Source: Glycocaulis sp051859565 (GTDB lineage: Bacteria > Pseudomonadota > Alphaproteobacteria > Caulobacterales > Maricaulaceae). From it: a stretch of 64,000 nt of DNA. The stretch is taken from contig NZ_JBHYFK010000009.1 in assembly GCF_051859565.1 (NCBI RefSeq), positions 1-64,000 on the forward strand. The letters are read 5' to 3'. Positions 24,535 through 32,155 of this stretch are shown here, in pieces; positions within the stretch are counted from its first letter, which is position 1; every line of letters starts with the position of its first letter. Position numbers and translations under genes: made by a program. Below the pieces are notes generated by a model that was not told where the DNA came from, searched no databases, and saw only the letters and a list, made by a program, of their open reading frames with translations.

Positions 24535-27027
24535 ATGATGGCCACCGAGCCGGCTCAGCTGGCAACGTTGATCGTTACCGGCGGCGCGGTGGGATTTGCC
24601 GTGGCGACCGCCCTGTGGGCCTGGCGCCTGACCGAAGGCGTGCGCACTGCAAGATCCCACTGGCAAAAACGTATTGCCTGGCTTGAAGACCGCCTGGCCC
24701 GCGCAGACAGCGTGTTCGGCGCCCATCCCGGCCTGGTTCTGGTCTGGGAGACACCGCCCGATCCTGACGCCGCCGGCTGGTCCTCGCCGCGCGTCTATGG
24801 CTCACCCACCGCCCTTGCCTCTCTGGTCCAGTTTGCCGATCTGGGCTCTGGCGTGATGAACGAGCCTGATCCGGCGACCGCCCTTCTGGACGGCATCGCC
24901 GATTATGAGGCGCGCTCGGCAGGCGGAATGGAAACCACGCTGCGCCAGCGCATGGGCGAGCTCATGCGCGAGGGCAAACCCTTCTCGCTGACCGTATCGG
25001 GCCCGTCGGGACGCTTTATCGAGGCCGATGGCCGCCCGGCCGGATCGCAGCTCGTCCTCTGGATCGCCGATGCGACCATTCGCGGCCTTGAGGAATCCGG
25101 TGCGCGCGGGCGGCTGGAAGAGGCCCGCTCGGTCGTGGCAGACGATCCACTGGCTTTCCTGGACATGCTGGGCAAGGCGCCCTTCCCCTCCTGGCGCATC
25201 AGCGCATCCGGGCGGCTGCACTGGGTCAATCCGGCCTATGTGGAGGCCGTCGAGGGCAGAAGCGTAGCCGATGTGATCGACCGGCAGCTCTTGCTGGAGC
25301 CGGGCCTGCCTGCGCAGGCGGGTGAGGCGCTGAAAGCCAGCGCTCCGGTGGCCCATGTGCGCGGCGCGGTCATCAAGGGCGAACGCCGGGCGCTGGACGT
25401 GGTGGTCTTCCCCATCTCTGGCGGCGTGGCGGGCGCAGCCTTTGACATCACGCGCGGCGAAGAGGCGCGCGCGGCGCTCAAACGCTTCCGCGAGGCGCAT
25501 GACGAGACGCTGAACCACATGGCAGAGGCGGTCGCCATTTTTGACCGCACCAAGCAGCTCATCTTCTACAACCGCGCCTTTGCCCGGCTGTTTGCGCTGG
25601 AAGAGGCGGTGCTCAATGACCGGCCCTCGCACGGCGCGCTGCTTGACCGGCTGCGCGAAGACCAGCTTCTGCCGAACTCCGCCAATGCCGACTACAAGAA
25701 CTGGAAAGCCGGCGAGCTGGCCTATTATGAGCGCCCGCCGGGCACCGAGACGCCCGATGAGCTGTGGCCGCTGGGCGATGGCCGCACCTTGCGCGTGGCC
25801 CGCCAGCGCCATCCGCTGGGCGGCGTGCTGCTGATCTTTGAAGACATGACCGACCAGCTGGCCCTGCAGGCGCGCTACAACACCCTCATCAAGGTGCAGC
25901 GCGCCACGCTGGACCGGCTGCATGAGGCGGTGGCCGTGTTTGGCCCGGAAGGCGAGCTGCAGCTGCACAATCTGGCGTTTGAAACGCTGTGGAAGCTGGC
26001 CCCGGAAACGCTGGAGAAGGCCGACTTCACCGCCATCGCCGATGCCTGCCACGCGCTTCACCCCGACAAGGAATCCTGGGCGGCCATCAAGGCGCGTATC
26101 ACCGACACTTCACCGGAATCGCGCACCGCCAAGACGGGCGAGGTACGGCGCGCCGATGGCTCGGTGCTGACCTGGCTCAGCCGTCCGCTGCCCGATGGCG
26201 CAACCCTGATCGCCTGGGACGACATCACCGATACACGCCGGGTGGAAGAGGCGCTGCGCGACCGCGCCGAGGCGCTGGAAGCGTCTGAAAAGATCAAGAC
26301 CGGCTTTGTCGGCCATGTCAGCTATCAGCTGCGCACGCCCCTGACGACTATTGGCGGTTATGCCGACCTGCTGGCAGGCGGGTTTGCGGGCCCGCTCTCT
26401 GACCGGCAGAAAGACCCGATCGCCGCCATCCAGACCGCCTCTGCCCAGCTGGCCAAGCTGATCGACGATATTCTGGACATTGCCGCCATTGATGCCGGCC
26501 AGCTGGAGCTGGATCTCGGCGATACCCGGCTTGATGCGCTGGCCGCCGAGGCCGCAGAGCTGGTCATGCCGCGCGCCGAACACGCCGGCATCAAGCTGAA
26601 CGTCAATGCCGGCAAGGGCGAAGGACCAGTACGCGCCGATGGCGCCCGGCTGAAACAGGTGCTCTACAACCTGCTCACCAATGCGCTCGATCATGTCGAT
26701 CAGGGCGGCCGCATCGAGGTGGGCGCCGAGGTGAAGGGCGGCGAGGCGCGCCTGTGGGTTGCCGACAATGGCGAGGGTATCGACAAGGACAGGCAGGCAA
26801 GCGTGTTCGAGCGCTTTGAACGCGGTCAGTCGAACCGCGCCGGGGCGGGCCTCGGCCTCGCTCTGGTGAAGGAAATCGTGCGCCTGCATGGCGGCTGGGT
26901 GGAGCTGGACTCCACGCCCGGACGCGGCACGAAAGTGACCTGCCATCTGCCGGTCAACGCGCCGCTGGACCATGCCGCGCCGGAGCTGGACCTTGCCAGC
27001 GCCCGCAAGGAGCGGGGCAAGGCCTGA
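24535..27027 (+). CDS. divL: DivL-type sensor kinase homologue with tyrosine at the phosphoacceptor site
   Basis: 830 residues (Caulobacter DivL is 769). A membrane segment lies near 12-30 (TLIVTGGAVGFAVATALWAW), followed by several PAS-like sensor domains, a DHp helix pair (about 580-660) and a HATPase domain (about 700-815, with VADNGEGID and AGLGLALVKE). Where histidine kinases have HELRTPL, this protein reads HVSYQLRTPLTTI, placing Tyr597 at the phosphoacceptor position, the hallmark of DivL. In Caulobacter DivL governs the CckA-ChpT-CtrA pathway through DivK~P. AAGGGGG precedes the start, which could be 24535 or 24538. Strong call. Confidence 0.95.
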   Translation: MMATEPAQLATLIVTGGAVGFAVATALWAWRLTEGVRTARSHWQKRIAWLEDRLARADSVFGAHPGLVLVWETPPDPDAAGWSSPRVYGSPTALASLVQFADLGSGVMNEPDPATALLDGIADYEARSAGGMETTLRQRMGELMREGKPFSLTVSGPSGRFIEADGRPAGSQLVLWIADATIRGLEESGARGRLEEARSVVADDPLAFLDMLGKAPFPSWRISASGRLHWVNPAYVEAVEGRSVADVIDRQLLLEPGLPAQAGEALKASAPVAHVRGAVIKGERRALDVVVFPISGGVAGAAFDITRGEEARAALKRFREAHDETLNHMAEAVAIFDRTKQLIFYNRAFARLFALEEAVLNDRPSHGALLDRLREDQLLPNSANADYKNWKAGELAYYERPPGTETPDELWPLGDGRTLRVARQRHPLGGVLLIFEDMTDQLALQARYNTLIKVQRATLDRLHEAVAVFGPEGELQLHNLAFETLWKLAPETLEKADFTAIADACHALHPDKESWAAIKARITDTSPESRTAKTGEVRRADGSVLTWLSRPLPDGATLIAWDDITDTRRVEEALRDRAEALEASEKIKTGFVGHVSYQLRTPLTTIGGYADLLAGGFAGPLSDRQKDPIAAIQTASAQLAKLIDDILDIAAIDAGQLELDLGDTRLDALAAEAAELVMPRAEHAGIKLNVNAGKGEGPVRADGARLKQVLYNLLTNALDHVDQGGRIEVGAEVKGGEARLWVADNGEGIDKDRQASVFERFERGQSNRAGAGLGLALVKEIVRLHGGWVELDSTPGRGTKVTCHLPVNAPLDHAAPELDLASARKERGKA

Positions 27028-27306
27028 TCAGTTCAGGGCTTCGGCGACCATGTCGGGATGGCGGGCAATCACCTGCACATAGGCAATCGCGAAATCTGGC
27101 GCGGTAACGCGCGCCTGCTCCCAGTCGCGCAAGGTGCCGACCGGCACGCGGAAGCGCTGGGCGAACTCGGCCTGCGACAGGCCGAGATTATTGCGCGTCT
27201 GCCGGATCAGCCGGGCCCGCTGCCCGCGCTCCATGCCTTCAGCGGAGACGGCGAAATCCTCGTCATCCATGGGGTCAGCCGGCAGAATGATAGGCTCTTT
27301 CTTCAC
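27028..27306 (-). CDS. HTH (XRE-like) antitoxin partner of the DUF497 toxin
   Basis: 92 residues from the GTG at 27306, which has an AGGAG 7 bases upstream; the open frame to 27366 is inside the toxin gene. The C-terminal half is a helix-turn-helix: RLIRQTRNNLGLSQAEFAQRFRVPVGTLRDWEQ. The N-terminal half is acidic (PADPMDDEDFAVSAEGME). It overlaps the toxin by 32 bases and follows it, a toxin-first order. It likely neutralises the toxin and represses the pair via the upstream palindrome. Confidence 0.82.
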   Translation of the reverse strand: MKKEPIILPADPMDDEDFAVSAEGMERGQRARLIRQTRNNLGLSQAEFAQRFRVPVGTLRDWEQARVTAPDFAIAYVQVIARHPDMVAEALN

Positions 27307-27547
27307 CGGAATTGCTCCTGCGAACCGAGATGAAGCGGGGGCGGCCACCCCGCCACGTAAACACACCAGTGAACAGCTTTGCCTCCACCGCGCCGATCAC
27401 CTTGAACCGCTCTTCACCGTCAACAGGACGGATAGACGGCAGGATCAGATGCCCGGCATCGCGGAAAATCCGGTCACCAAAAGCCAGTGACAAGCCGTGC
27501 TTTGCCAGATTGGCGGCATCCTTGGCCGGATCAAACCTGTCGCTCAC
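27275..27547 (-). CDS. BrnT-like (DUF497) toxin
   Basis: 90 residues from a GTG start. The pattern RFDPAKDAANLAKHGLSLAFGDRIF, then TWRGGRPRFISVRRSNSGEERAY is the BrnT/DUF497 signature: KHG near the N-terminus and IS-x-R-x(5)-E-R-x-Y at the end. BrnT is a ribonuclease-fold toxin that arrests growth. Classical BrnT pairs with the ribbon-helix-helix protein BrnA; here the partner is a cro-like helix-turn-helix protein, a known alternative. No clear ribosome-binding site was seen. Confidence 0.85.
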   Translation of the reverse strand: MSDRFDPAKDAANLAKHGLSLAFGDRIFRDAGHLILPSIRPVDGEERFKVIGAVEAKLFTGVFTWRGGRPRFISVRRSNSGEERAYHSAG

Positions 27548-27556
27548 CGCAAGACT

Positions 27557-27573
27557 ATACGGAATTTCCGTAT
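27557..27573. promoter_or_regulatory. Perfect palindrome upstream of the DUF497 toxin-antitoxin pair
   Basis: ATACGGAA-T-TTCCGTAT, a perfect 17-base inverted repeat, lies 10 bases upstream of the toxin start codon, between the operon and the acyl-CoA synthetase stop. Its location and symmetry fit an autoregulatory operator for the helix-turn-helix antitoxin. Confidence 0.65.
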
Positions 27574-27586
27574 TTTGGCAAGCAAC

Positions 27587-29398
27587 CTAAACCCGCAGCT
27601 CCCCGCTCTCGATAGCGGCGCGGATCTCGGCGGTCAGGGGCACATAGGCCTTCTGTTCGGGGTGATCGATATAGAGCGGTTCGGAGATTTTCGCCGGATC
27701 CCACCCTTCGGCCACCAGATCGGTCTTCTTCAGCTTGAACGTGCCGGTCGTGTGCTCTGACGGGTCTTCCTGGTGGATGCGCACAAAGAGCGGGCGGGCA
27801 TAGGCCGGCAGCTCCTTGGTCACATGCGCATGAACGGTGGCGAGATCGAAATCCTTGTTCACCACCAGAGCGGCCATGCCGGCCTTGCCGGGATAATCCG
27901 CCACCGGCACGCCATAGATATTGGCCTGCACGATGCCCGGCGCCATGCCCATGATCTCGGCCACTTCCGAGGTCGCCACATTCTCCGATTTCCAGCGGAA
28001 GGTGTCACCCACCCGGTCGATGAAGTAGAAATAGCCTTGCGCATCGCGCTTCATCAGATCGCCGGTGCGGAAATACAGATCGCCCTTCTTGAACACGTCG
28101 CGCAGGAGCTTCTTCTCGGTCGCTTCCTTGTCGCCATAGCCGTCAAAGCGGTAGCGGGCATCATCGGGGCGTATCTCGCCAATGGCCTCGCCCACCTCAT
28201 CGGGCCCGCACGGAATGCAGCGCCCCCTGGCGTCACGCACAGGCGCCTCGGAATCGAGATCAAACTTCACCAGCGCCGAGTTGAAGCGGCTCCGCAGATA
28301 GGGCGGCACGCGGCCAATGGCGCCGGGCTTGGAATCCAGATTCAGGAAGCTGACATTGCCCTCCGTCGCGCCATAGAACTCCATGATGCGCTTGATGCCG
28401 GAGCGCTCGACAAAGCGCGGCCAGACATCGGGGCGCAGCCCGTTGCCGATGGCGATGCGGATCTTGTGCTTCTTCTCGTCCGGCGAGGGATCAGCGGCCA
28501 CAAGGAAGCGGCACAGCTCGCCGACATACATGAACATGGTCGCGCCATGCTCGGCGGCGTCCTTCCAGAAGGCGCTGGCGGAAAACTTGCGGCGCACGAT
28601 CAGCGCCCCGCCCTTGGAGAGCGCGCAGCCCACACCGCACAGCCCGCCCGTCGCGTGATAGAGCGGCAGCACCATCATCATGCGGTCTTTCGGCGAGGCG
28701 TTGGACGCCACCGCAAAGCCCTGCAGGTAGTAGAGCGAACGGGTGTGCGCCACGATGGCCGCCTTGGGCAGGCCGGTCGTGCCGGAGGTGTACATTTTCA
28801 GGCACGGATCCTTGGCCAGAAGATGCGCGCGGTGCTCACGGCCGGGGCGCTCGTCAGAGACAGCCGCCAGCGCGCCACCGAGATCCTGCCCGCCGGGCAC
28901 GGACGCGGCATCGCCATCAAAGACCCAGGGCGTGATCGGGCCGATGGCCTCGGCAGAGGCTGCGTAGGCGGCGCTGAGTTCCCCCTCGAGAATCACATGG
29001 GCGGCCTCGGCGATATTCACCCCGTGGGCGAGCGCCTTGCCGGTCACCTGATTGTTCAGCAGCGCGGCAATGACGCCCACTTTCGACAGGCCGAACCAGA
29101 AGGCGATGTATTCCCAGCGATTGCCCATATAGAGCGCAACCGTGTCACCGGGCTTGATGCCGCTGGCCAAAGCCCAGTTGGCGACCCGGTTCGCAAACGC
29201 ATCAAACGCGCCATAGCTGATCGTCGAGCCGTCCTCGAGGATGAAGGCCGGGCGGGCTTTGTGCGCGTCCACATTGCGCTCGAGAAGGTCCGGCGTCAGA
29301 TCGGTTGAATCCGGCGTGATCGACTTGAGCGTTTTCAGGAGCCGGATCAGCTCCTTGGTGTAGAAAATCTCACGCTGGATTGCGCTGAAAAAACCCAT
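27587..29398 (-). CDS. Very-long-chain/long-chain acyl-CoA synthetase (FATP-like, AMP-binding)
   Basis: 603 residues. It activates fatty acids to acyl-CoA through an acyl-adenylate. The P-loop-like MYTSGTTGLPKAAIVAH, EFYGATEGNVSF, YFRTGDLMKRDAQGYFYFIDRVGDTFRWKSENVATSEV and the C-terminal TTGTFKLKKTDL catalytic lysine region are all present. The overall layout and the short GNxW loop (YMGNRWEY) fit the FATP/SLC27 very-long-chain branch better than FadD. It is alone on its strand, downstream of a 222-base gap. Roles in fatty-acid uptake or degradation are inferred. Confidence 0.9.
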   Translation of the reverse strand: MGFFSAIQREIFYTKELIRLLKTLKSITPDSTDLTPDLLERNVDAHKARPAFILEDGSTISYGAFDAFANRVANWALASGIKPGDTVALYMGNRWEYIAFWFGLSKVGVIAALLNNQVTGKALAHGVNIAEAAHVILEGELSAAYAASAEAIGPITPWVFDGDAASVPGGQDLGGALAAVSDERPGREHRAHLLAKDPCLKMYTSGTTGLPKAAIVAHTRSLYYLQGFAVASNASPKDRMMMVLPLYHATGGLCGVGCALSKGGALIVRRKFSASAFWKDAAEHGATMFMYVGELCRFLVAADPSPDEKKHKIRIAIGNGLRPDVWPRFVERSGIKRIMEFYGATEGNVSFLNLDSKPGAIGRVPPYLRSRFNSALVKFDLDSEAPVRDARGRCIPCGPDEVGEAIGEIRPDDARYRFDGYGDKEATEKKLLRDVFKKGDLYFRTGDLMKRDAQGYFYFIDRVGDTFRWKSENVATSEVAEIMGMAPGIVQANIYGVPVADYPGKAGMAALVVNKDFDLATVHAHVTKELPAYARPLFVRIHQEDPSEHTTGTFKLKKTDLVAEGWDPAKISEPLYIDHPEQKAYVPLTAEIRAAIESGELRV

Positions 29399-29620
29399 CT
29401 GGTCTGATCTCCCGCTAGCCGCCTCTTGCCGGGCGAACCCGCGACAGTAAATGGCACGGGGGACGGGTCAAGACAGGGCCGTGTGCGCGACGCCGCAAAG
29501 CGCAGCACGTGCAGCATGGCTGCGGCCAGACCTACTGCTGTGACATAAAAACATGCATGCATCCGTGTGCCAGCAGGTTAATCCGTATTTCTGGTGGGGA
29601 AATAAACGGGGAGTATATGG

Positions 29621-30274
29621 TTGACGAACGACAATGGGGCCGGGCGTGAGGGGACGCCTGGCAGGTGGGGACTAGCGCTGCGGGCTTTGCGGCTTCGCAG
29701 CAATATGAAGCAGGACGATGCCGCGAGCCGGCTGAAAGTCAGCCAGTCTTATGTCTCGCGGCTGGAGAACGGGGTGATCGAGCCGTCGCGCGAGATTGCC
29801 GCGCGCCTGCGCGAATTGCTGCGCAATCCGGTGCACCGGCCTCTGGTGGACCAGCTGCGCGCCATCGTGCACCACTCGCCTCATGCGGTGGCGCTGCTGG
29901 CATACCGGGACGGCGCGGTCGCGGTCATCGAAGCCAGTTCACGATACCGCCACGCCGGGCCTCCTTTTGAGGCCTACACGCCGGGCATGGAAACCGCCGA
30001 TCCGCTGGGTCAGGCCGTGTCGGACATAGTCCGGGAAGTCCTCGCATGCGGCGCGTTCGAGGGTGATGTCGCCTGCGTGGAGCGGATCTGGCGGGCGCCT
30101 GTCGATGGCGAGAGACGCTGCTTTCATTCAGTGCAGACGCCGGTCTTCACCGGCAGTGAATGGCTGGTGCATTCCGCCACCGCCACGATGAGTGCTGAAT
30201 CGTACGATGCTTTCCTGCGCAAGAATGGCGGACCGGAAAGAGTGCACGATTTCCGGGCAGCGCAGACAGAGTAA
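29621..30274 (+). CDS. XRE-family transcriptional regulator with C-terminal sensor-like domain
   Basis: 217 residues from a TTG start, preceded by GGGGAG 7 bases upstream; the nearby ATG at 29617 is in a frame that stops. The helix-turn-helix (about 17-70) reads LRALRLRSNMKQDDAASRLKVSQSYVSRLENGVIEPS. The remaining 140 residues form a PAS-like alpha/beta module (HSPHAVALLAYRDGAVAVIEASSRY, then FHSVQTPVFTGSEWLVHSATATM). A BLUF photoreceptor follows 104 bases later on the same strand, which makes a light-linked regulatory unit possible but unproven. Confidence 0.8.
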   Translation: MTNDNGAGREGTPGRWGLALRALRLRSNMKQDDAASRLKVSQSYVSRLENGVIEPSREIAARLRELLRNPVHRPLVDQLRAIVHHSPHAVALLAYRDGAVAVIEASSRYRHAGPPFEAYTPGMETADPLGQAVSDIVREVLACGAFEGDVACVERIWRAPVDGERRCFHSVQTPVFTGSEWLVHSATATMSAESYDAFLRKNGGPERVHDFRAAQTE

Positions 30275-30378
30275 GCGCCGGAATTCGTTTATGCTTCGCT
30301 CTGAGACGAACACCGGCACGATTAACTGCCGCGGTCTCTCAGGGGGCGCGGCAGCGGCATTTTCAAGGATCGAAACCC

Positions 30379-30822
30379 ATGTTCCTCACCCGCCTCGTCT
30401 ATCACAGCGTCGCTGATTTCATGTCCGGATCGCGCAATGTATCCGACGAGATGGGGCGCATATTGTCAGCCGGCTTGCGCAACAATCCGCCCGAAGGGCT
30501 GACCGGCGTGCTGGCCGTTGATGGTGACCGTTTCCTGCAGGTGCTGGAGGGATCGCGCCAGGCGGTGTCCGCCACCTTCCGGCGCATCGCGCGGGACACC
30601 GCACACCGGGGACTGGAAATCGTGTTTTGCGGCGAGGTGGACCAGCGCTGCTTTGCCGACTGGTCGGTTGCGGTCCTGCGCGAGGAAACGCTCCCGGCCG
30701 CAGAGGGCCGGGACGTGGATTATGAGCACATTACCGCCGATGGCCTCGTTGAACGGGCAAGGCGGATACGCGAGACGGGGCTGATCGCGCGCAGGGACAC
30801 GATGCACCCCGTCTCATCGTGA
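30379..30822 (+). CDS. BLUF-domain blue-light photoreceptor
   Basis: 147 residues. The BLUF domain fills about 3-100: RLVYHS (Tyr8, the flavin-switch tyrosine), LRNNPPEGLTGVL (Asn36 contacts flavin), FLQVLEG (Gln54, the glutamine that flips on illumination), and FADWSVAV (Trp95). The semi-conserved methionine of the WSM motif is Val97 here. The C-terminal 45 residues form a charged helix (GLVERARRIRETGL) that may be the output or dimer cap. It has no enzymatic output domain, so it probably acts by binding a partner; the XRE regulator just upstream is a candidate. Confidence 0.92.
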   Translation: MFLTRLVYHSVADFMSGSRNVSDEMGRILSAGLRNNPPEGLTGVLAVDGDRFLQVLEGSRQAVSATFRRIARDTAHRGLEIVFCGEVDQRCFADWSVAVLREETLPAAEGRDVDYEHITADGLVERARRIRETGLIARRDTMHPVSS

Positions 30823-30840
30823 GCGGCCTTGCCGGCCTGC

Positions 30841-30972
30841 CTACCAGCGGGCCGCTTCCTCGCTGGAGCCGCTATCGCCTTCATCGCCCAGCGACATCTC
30901 GTGCCACATGGCGTTCAGGATGGCGAAGGAGCAGGCCAGGCCAATGCCGAGTACCCAGGCAAAATACCACAT
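30841..30972 (-). CDS. cydX: CydX-like subunit of cytochrome bd oxidase
   Basis: 43 residues, read on the minus strand: MWYFAWVLGIGLACSFAI continues as LNAMWHEMSLGDEGDSG and ends EEAARW. The single membrane helix with the MWYFAW start and GLACSFAILNAMW core is diagnostic of CydX/YbgT, which stabilises the haem groups of CydAB. AAGGA lies about 10 bases before the ATG at 30972. It starts 22 bases after cydB, completing cydABX. The Asp/Ser/Glu-rich tail is cytoplasmic and variable in this family. Confidence 0.9.
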   Translation of the reverse strand: MWYFAWVLGIGLACSFAILNAMWHEMSLGDEGDSGSSEEAARW

Positions 30973-30994
30973 ATCAATCCGGTCCTTTCAGGGC

Positions 30995-32143
30995 CTAATA
31001 GTAGTCGCCGCCACTGGTCACATCCTCGGTCGTCACCCGGCCCCACATCACCTTGAAGGCCCACGAGGTGTAGGCGAGGATTATGGGCAGGAAGATCGCT
31101 GTCGTGATCAGCATGATGAACAAGGTGAGATGGCTTGATGAGCTGTTCCACACCGTCAGGCTGGCATTGGGTTGAATGCTGGACGGCAGGATGAAGGGGA
31201 ACATGGACAGCCCCGCCGTCGAGATGATCCCGAAGGTGGAGAGCTTGGAGCCGATAAAGGTGATGCTCTCCGAATTCAGCCTCAGGCCTGCCAGCGCCGC
31301 AAACGCCCCGCCAAAGCCCAGCACGGGTGCCAGGATCATCCAGGGATGGGCGGCATAGTTCGACAGCCACGCGCCTGCCGCCGCCACCGTCTCGGCCCGC
31401 AGCGGGTTTGACGGGCCTGCCGGATCGACATCGCCCACTTGCGCAAAGCCGTAAGGGCCATAGGCCATGACCAGGCCGCCGCCGGCAAAGAGCACGATCG
31501 AGGTAATGGCGAAGATGGGGGCAAGCGCGCGTGCGCGGTCCCGCACCGGGCCATATTCGGCCTTCATCGACAGCCAGGCCGCGCCATGCAGGCCCATCAT
31601 CGTCACCGACAGCAGGCCGCACAGGATCGCGAACGGATTGAGAAGGTCGAAGAAAGACCCATCCCAGAAGGCGCGCAGATCGTCATCCAGCCGGAAGGGC
31701 AGGCCCACCAGCACATTGCCGACCGCCACCCCGAACAGGAGCGCGGGCACAAAGCCGCCGGTAAACAGCGCCCAGTCCCACATGGCCCGCCAGCGCGGAT
31801 CTTCCCGCTTGGAGCGGTATTTGAAGCCGACAGGACGCAGTATCAGCGCGGCCAGCAGCACGAACATCGCCAGATAGAGGCCAGAGAACGAGACTGCATA
31901 GACCATCGGCCAGGCGGCAAAGATCGCCCCGCCACCCAGGATGAACCAGACCTGGTTTCCTTCCCAGGTCGGCCCGACCGTGTTGATCGCAACCCGGCGT
32001 TCAGCATCGGTCTTGGCCACGAAGGGCAACAGGCCCGCCACACCAAAGTCAAACCCGTCCGTCGCGGCAAAGCCGATCAGGAGGACGCCCAGCAATCCCC
32101 ACCAGAGGACGCGCAGGACTTCATAAGAAATCGGGATTTCCAT
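30995..32143 (-). CDS. cydB: Cytochrome bd ubiquinol oxidase subunit II
   Basis: 382 residues with about eight or nine membrane helices. It pairs with CydA to form the quinol oxidase that reduces oxygen to water at low oxygen tension. The start YEVLRVLWWGLLGVLLIGFAATDGFDFGVAGLLPF and the motif GPTWEGNQVWFILGGGAIFAAWP are characteristic of CydB. It begins 12 bases after cydA and is followed by cydX. Confidence 0.95.
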   Translation of the reverse strand: MEIPISYEVLRVLWWGLLGVLLIGFAATDGFDFGVAGLLPFVAKTDAERRVAINTVGPTWEGNQVWFILGGGAIFAAWPMVYAVSFSGLYLAMFVLLAALILRPVGFKYRSKREDPRWRAMWDWALFTGGFVPALLFGVAVGNVLVGLPFRLDDDLRAFWDGSFFDLLNPFAILCGLLSVTMMGLHGAAWLSMKAEYGPVRDRARALAPIFAITSIVLFAGGGLVMAYGPYGFAQVGDVDPAGPSNPLRAETVAAAGAWLSNYAAHPWMILAPVLGFGGAFAALAGLRLNSESITFIGSKLSTFGIISTAGLSMFPFILPSSIQPNASLTVWNSSSSHLTLFIMLITTAIFLPIILAYTSWAFKVMWGRVTTEDVTSGGDYY

Positions 32144-32155
32144 CTTGCGGTTCTC

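Noticed and set aside
27773..29308. Open frame of 511 codons opposite the acyl-CoA synthetase
   Set aside because: Antisense shadow; the minus-strand gene contains all AMP-binding motifs.
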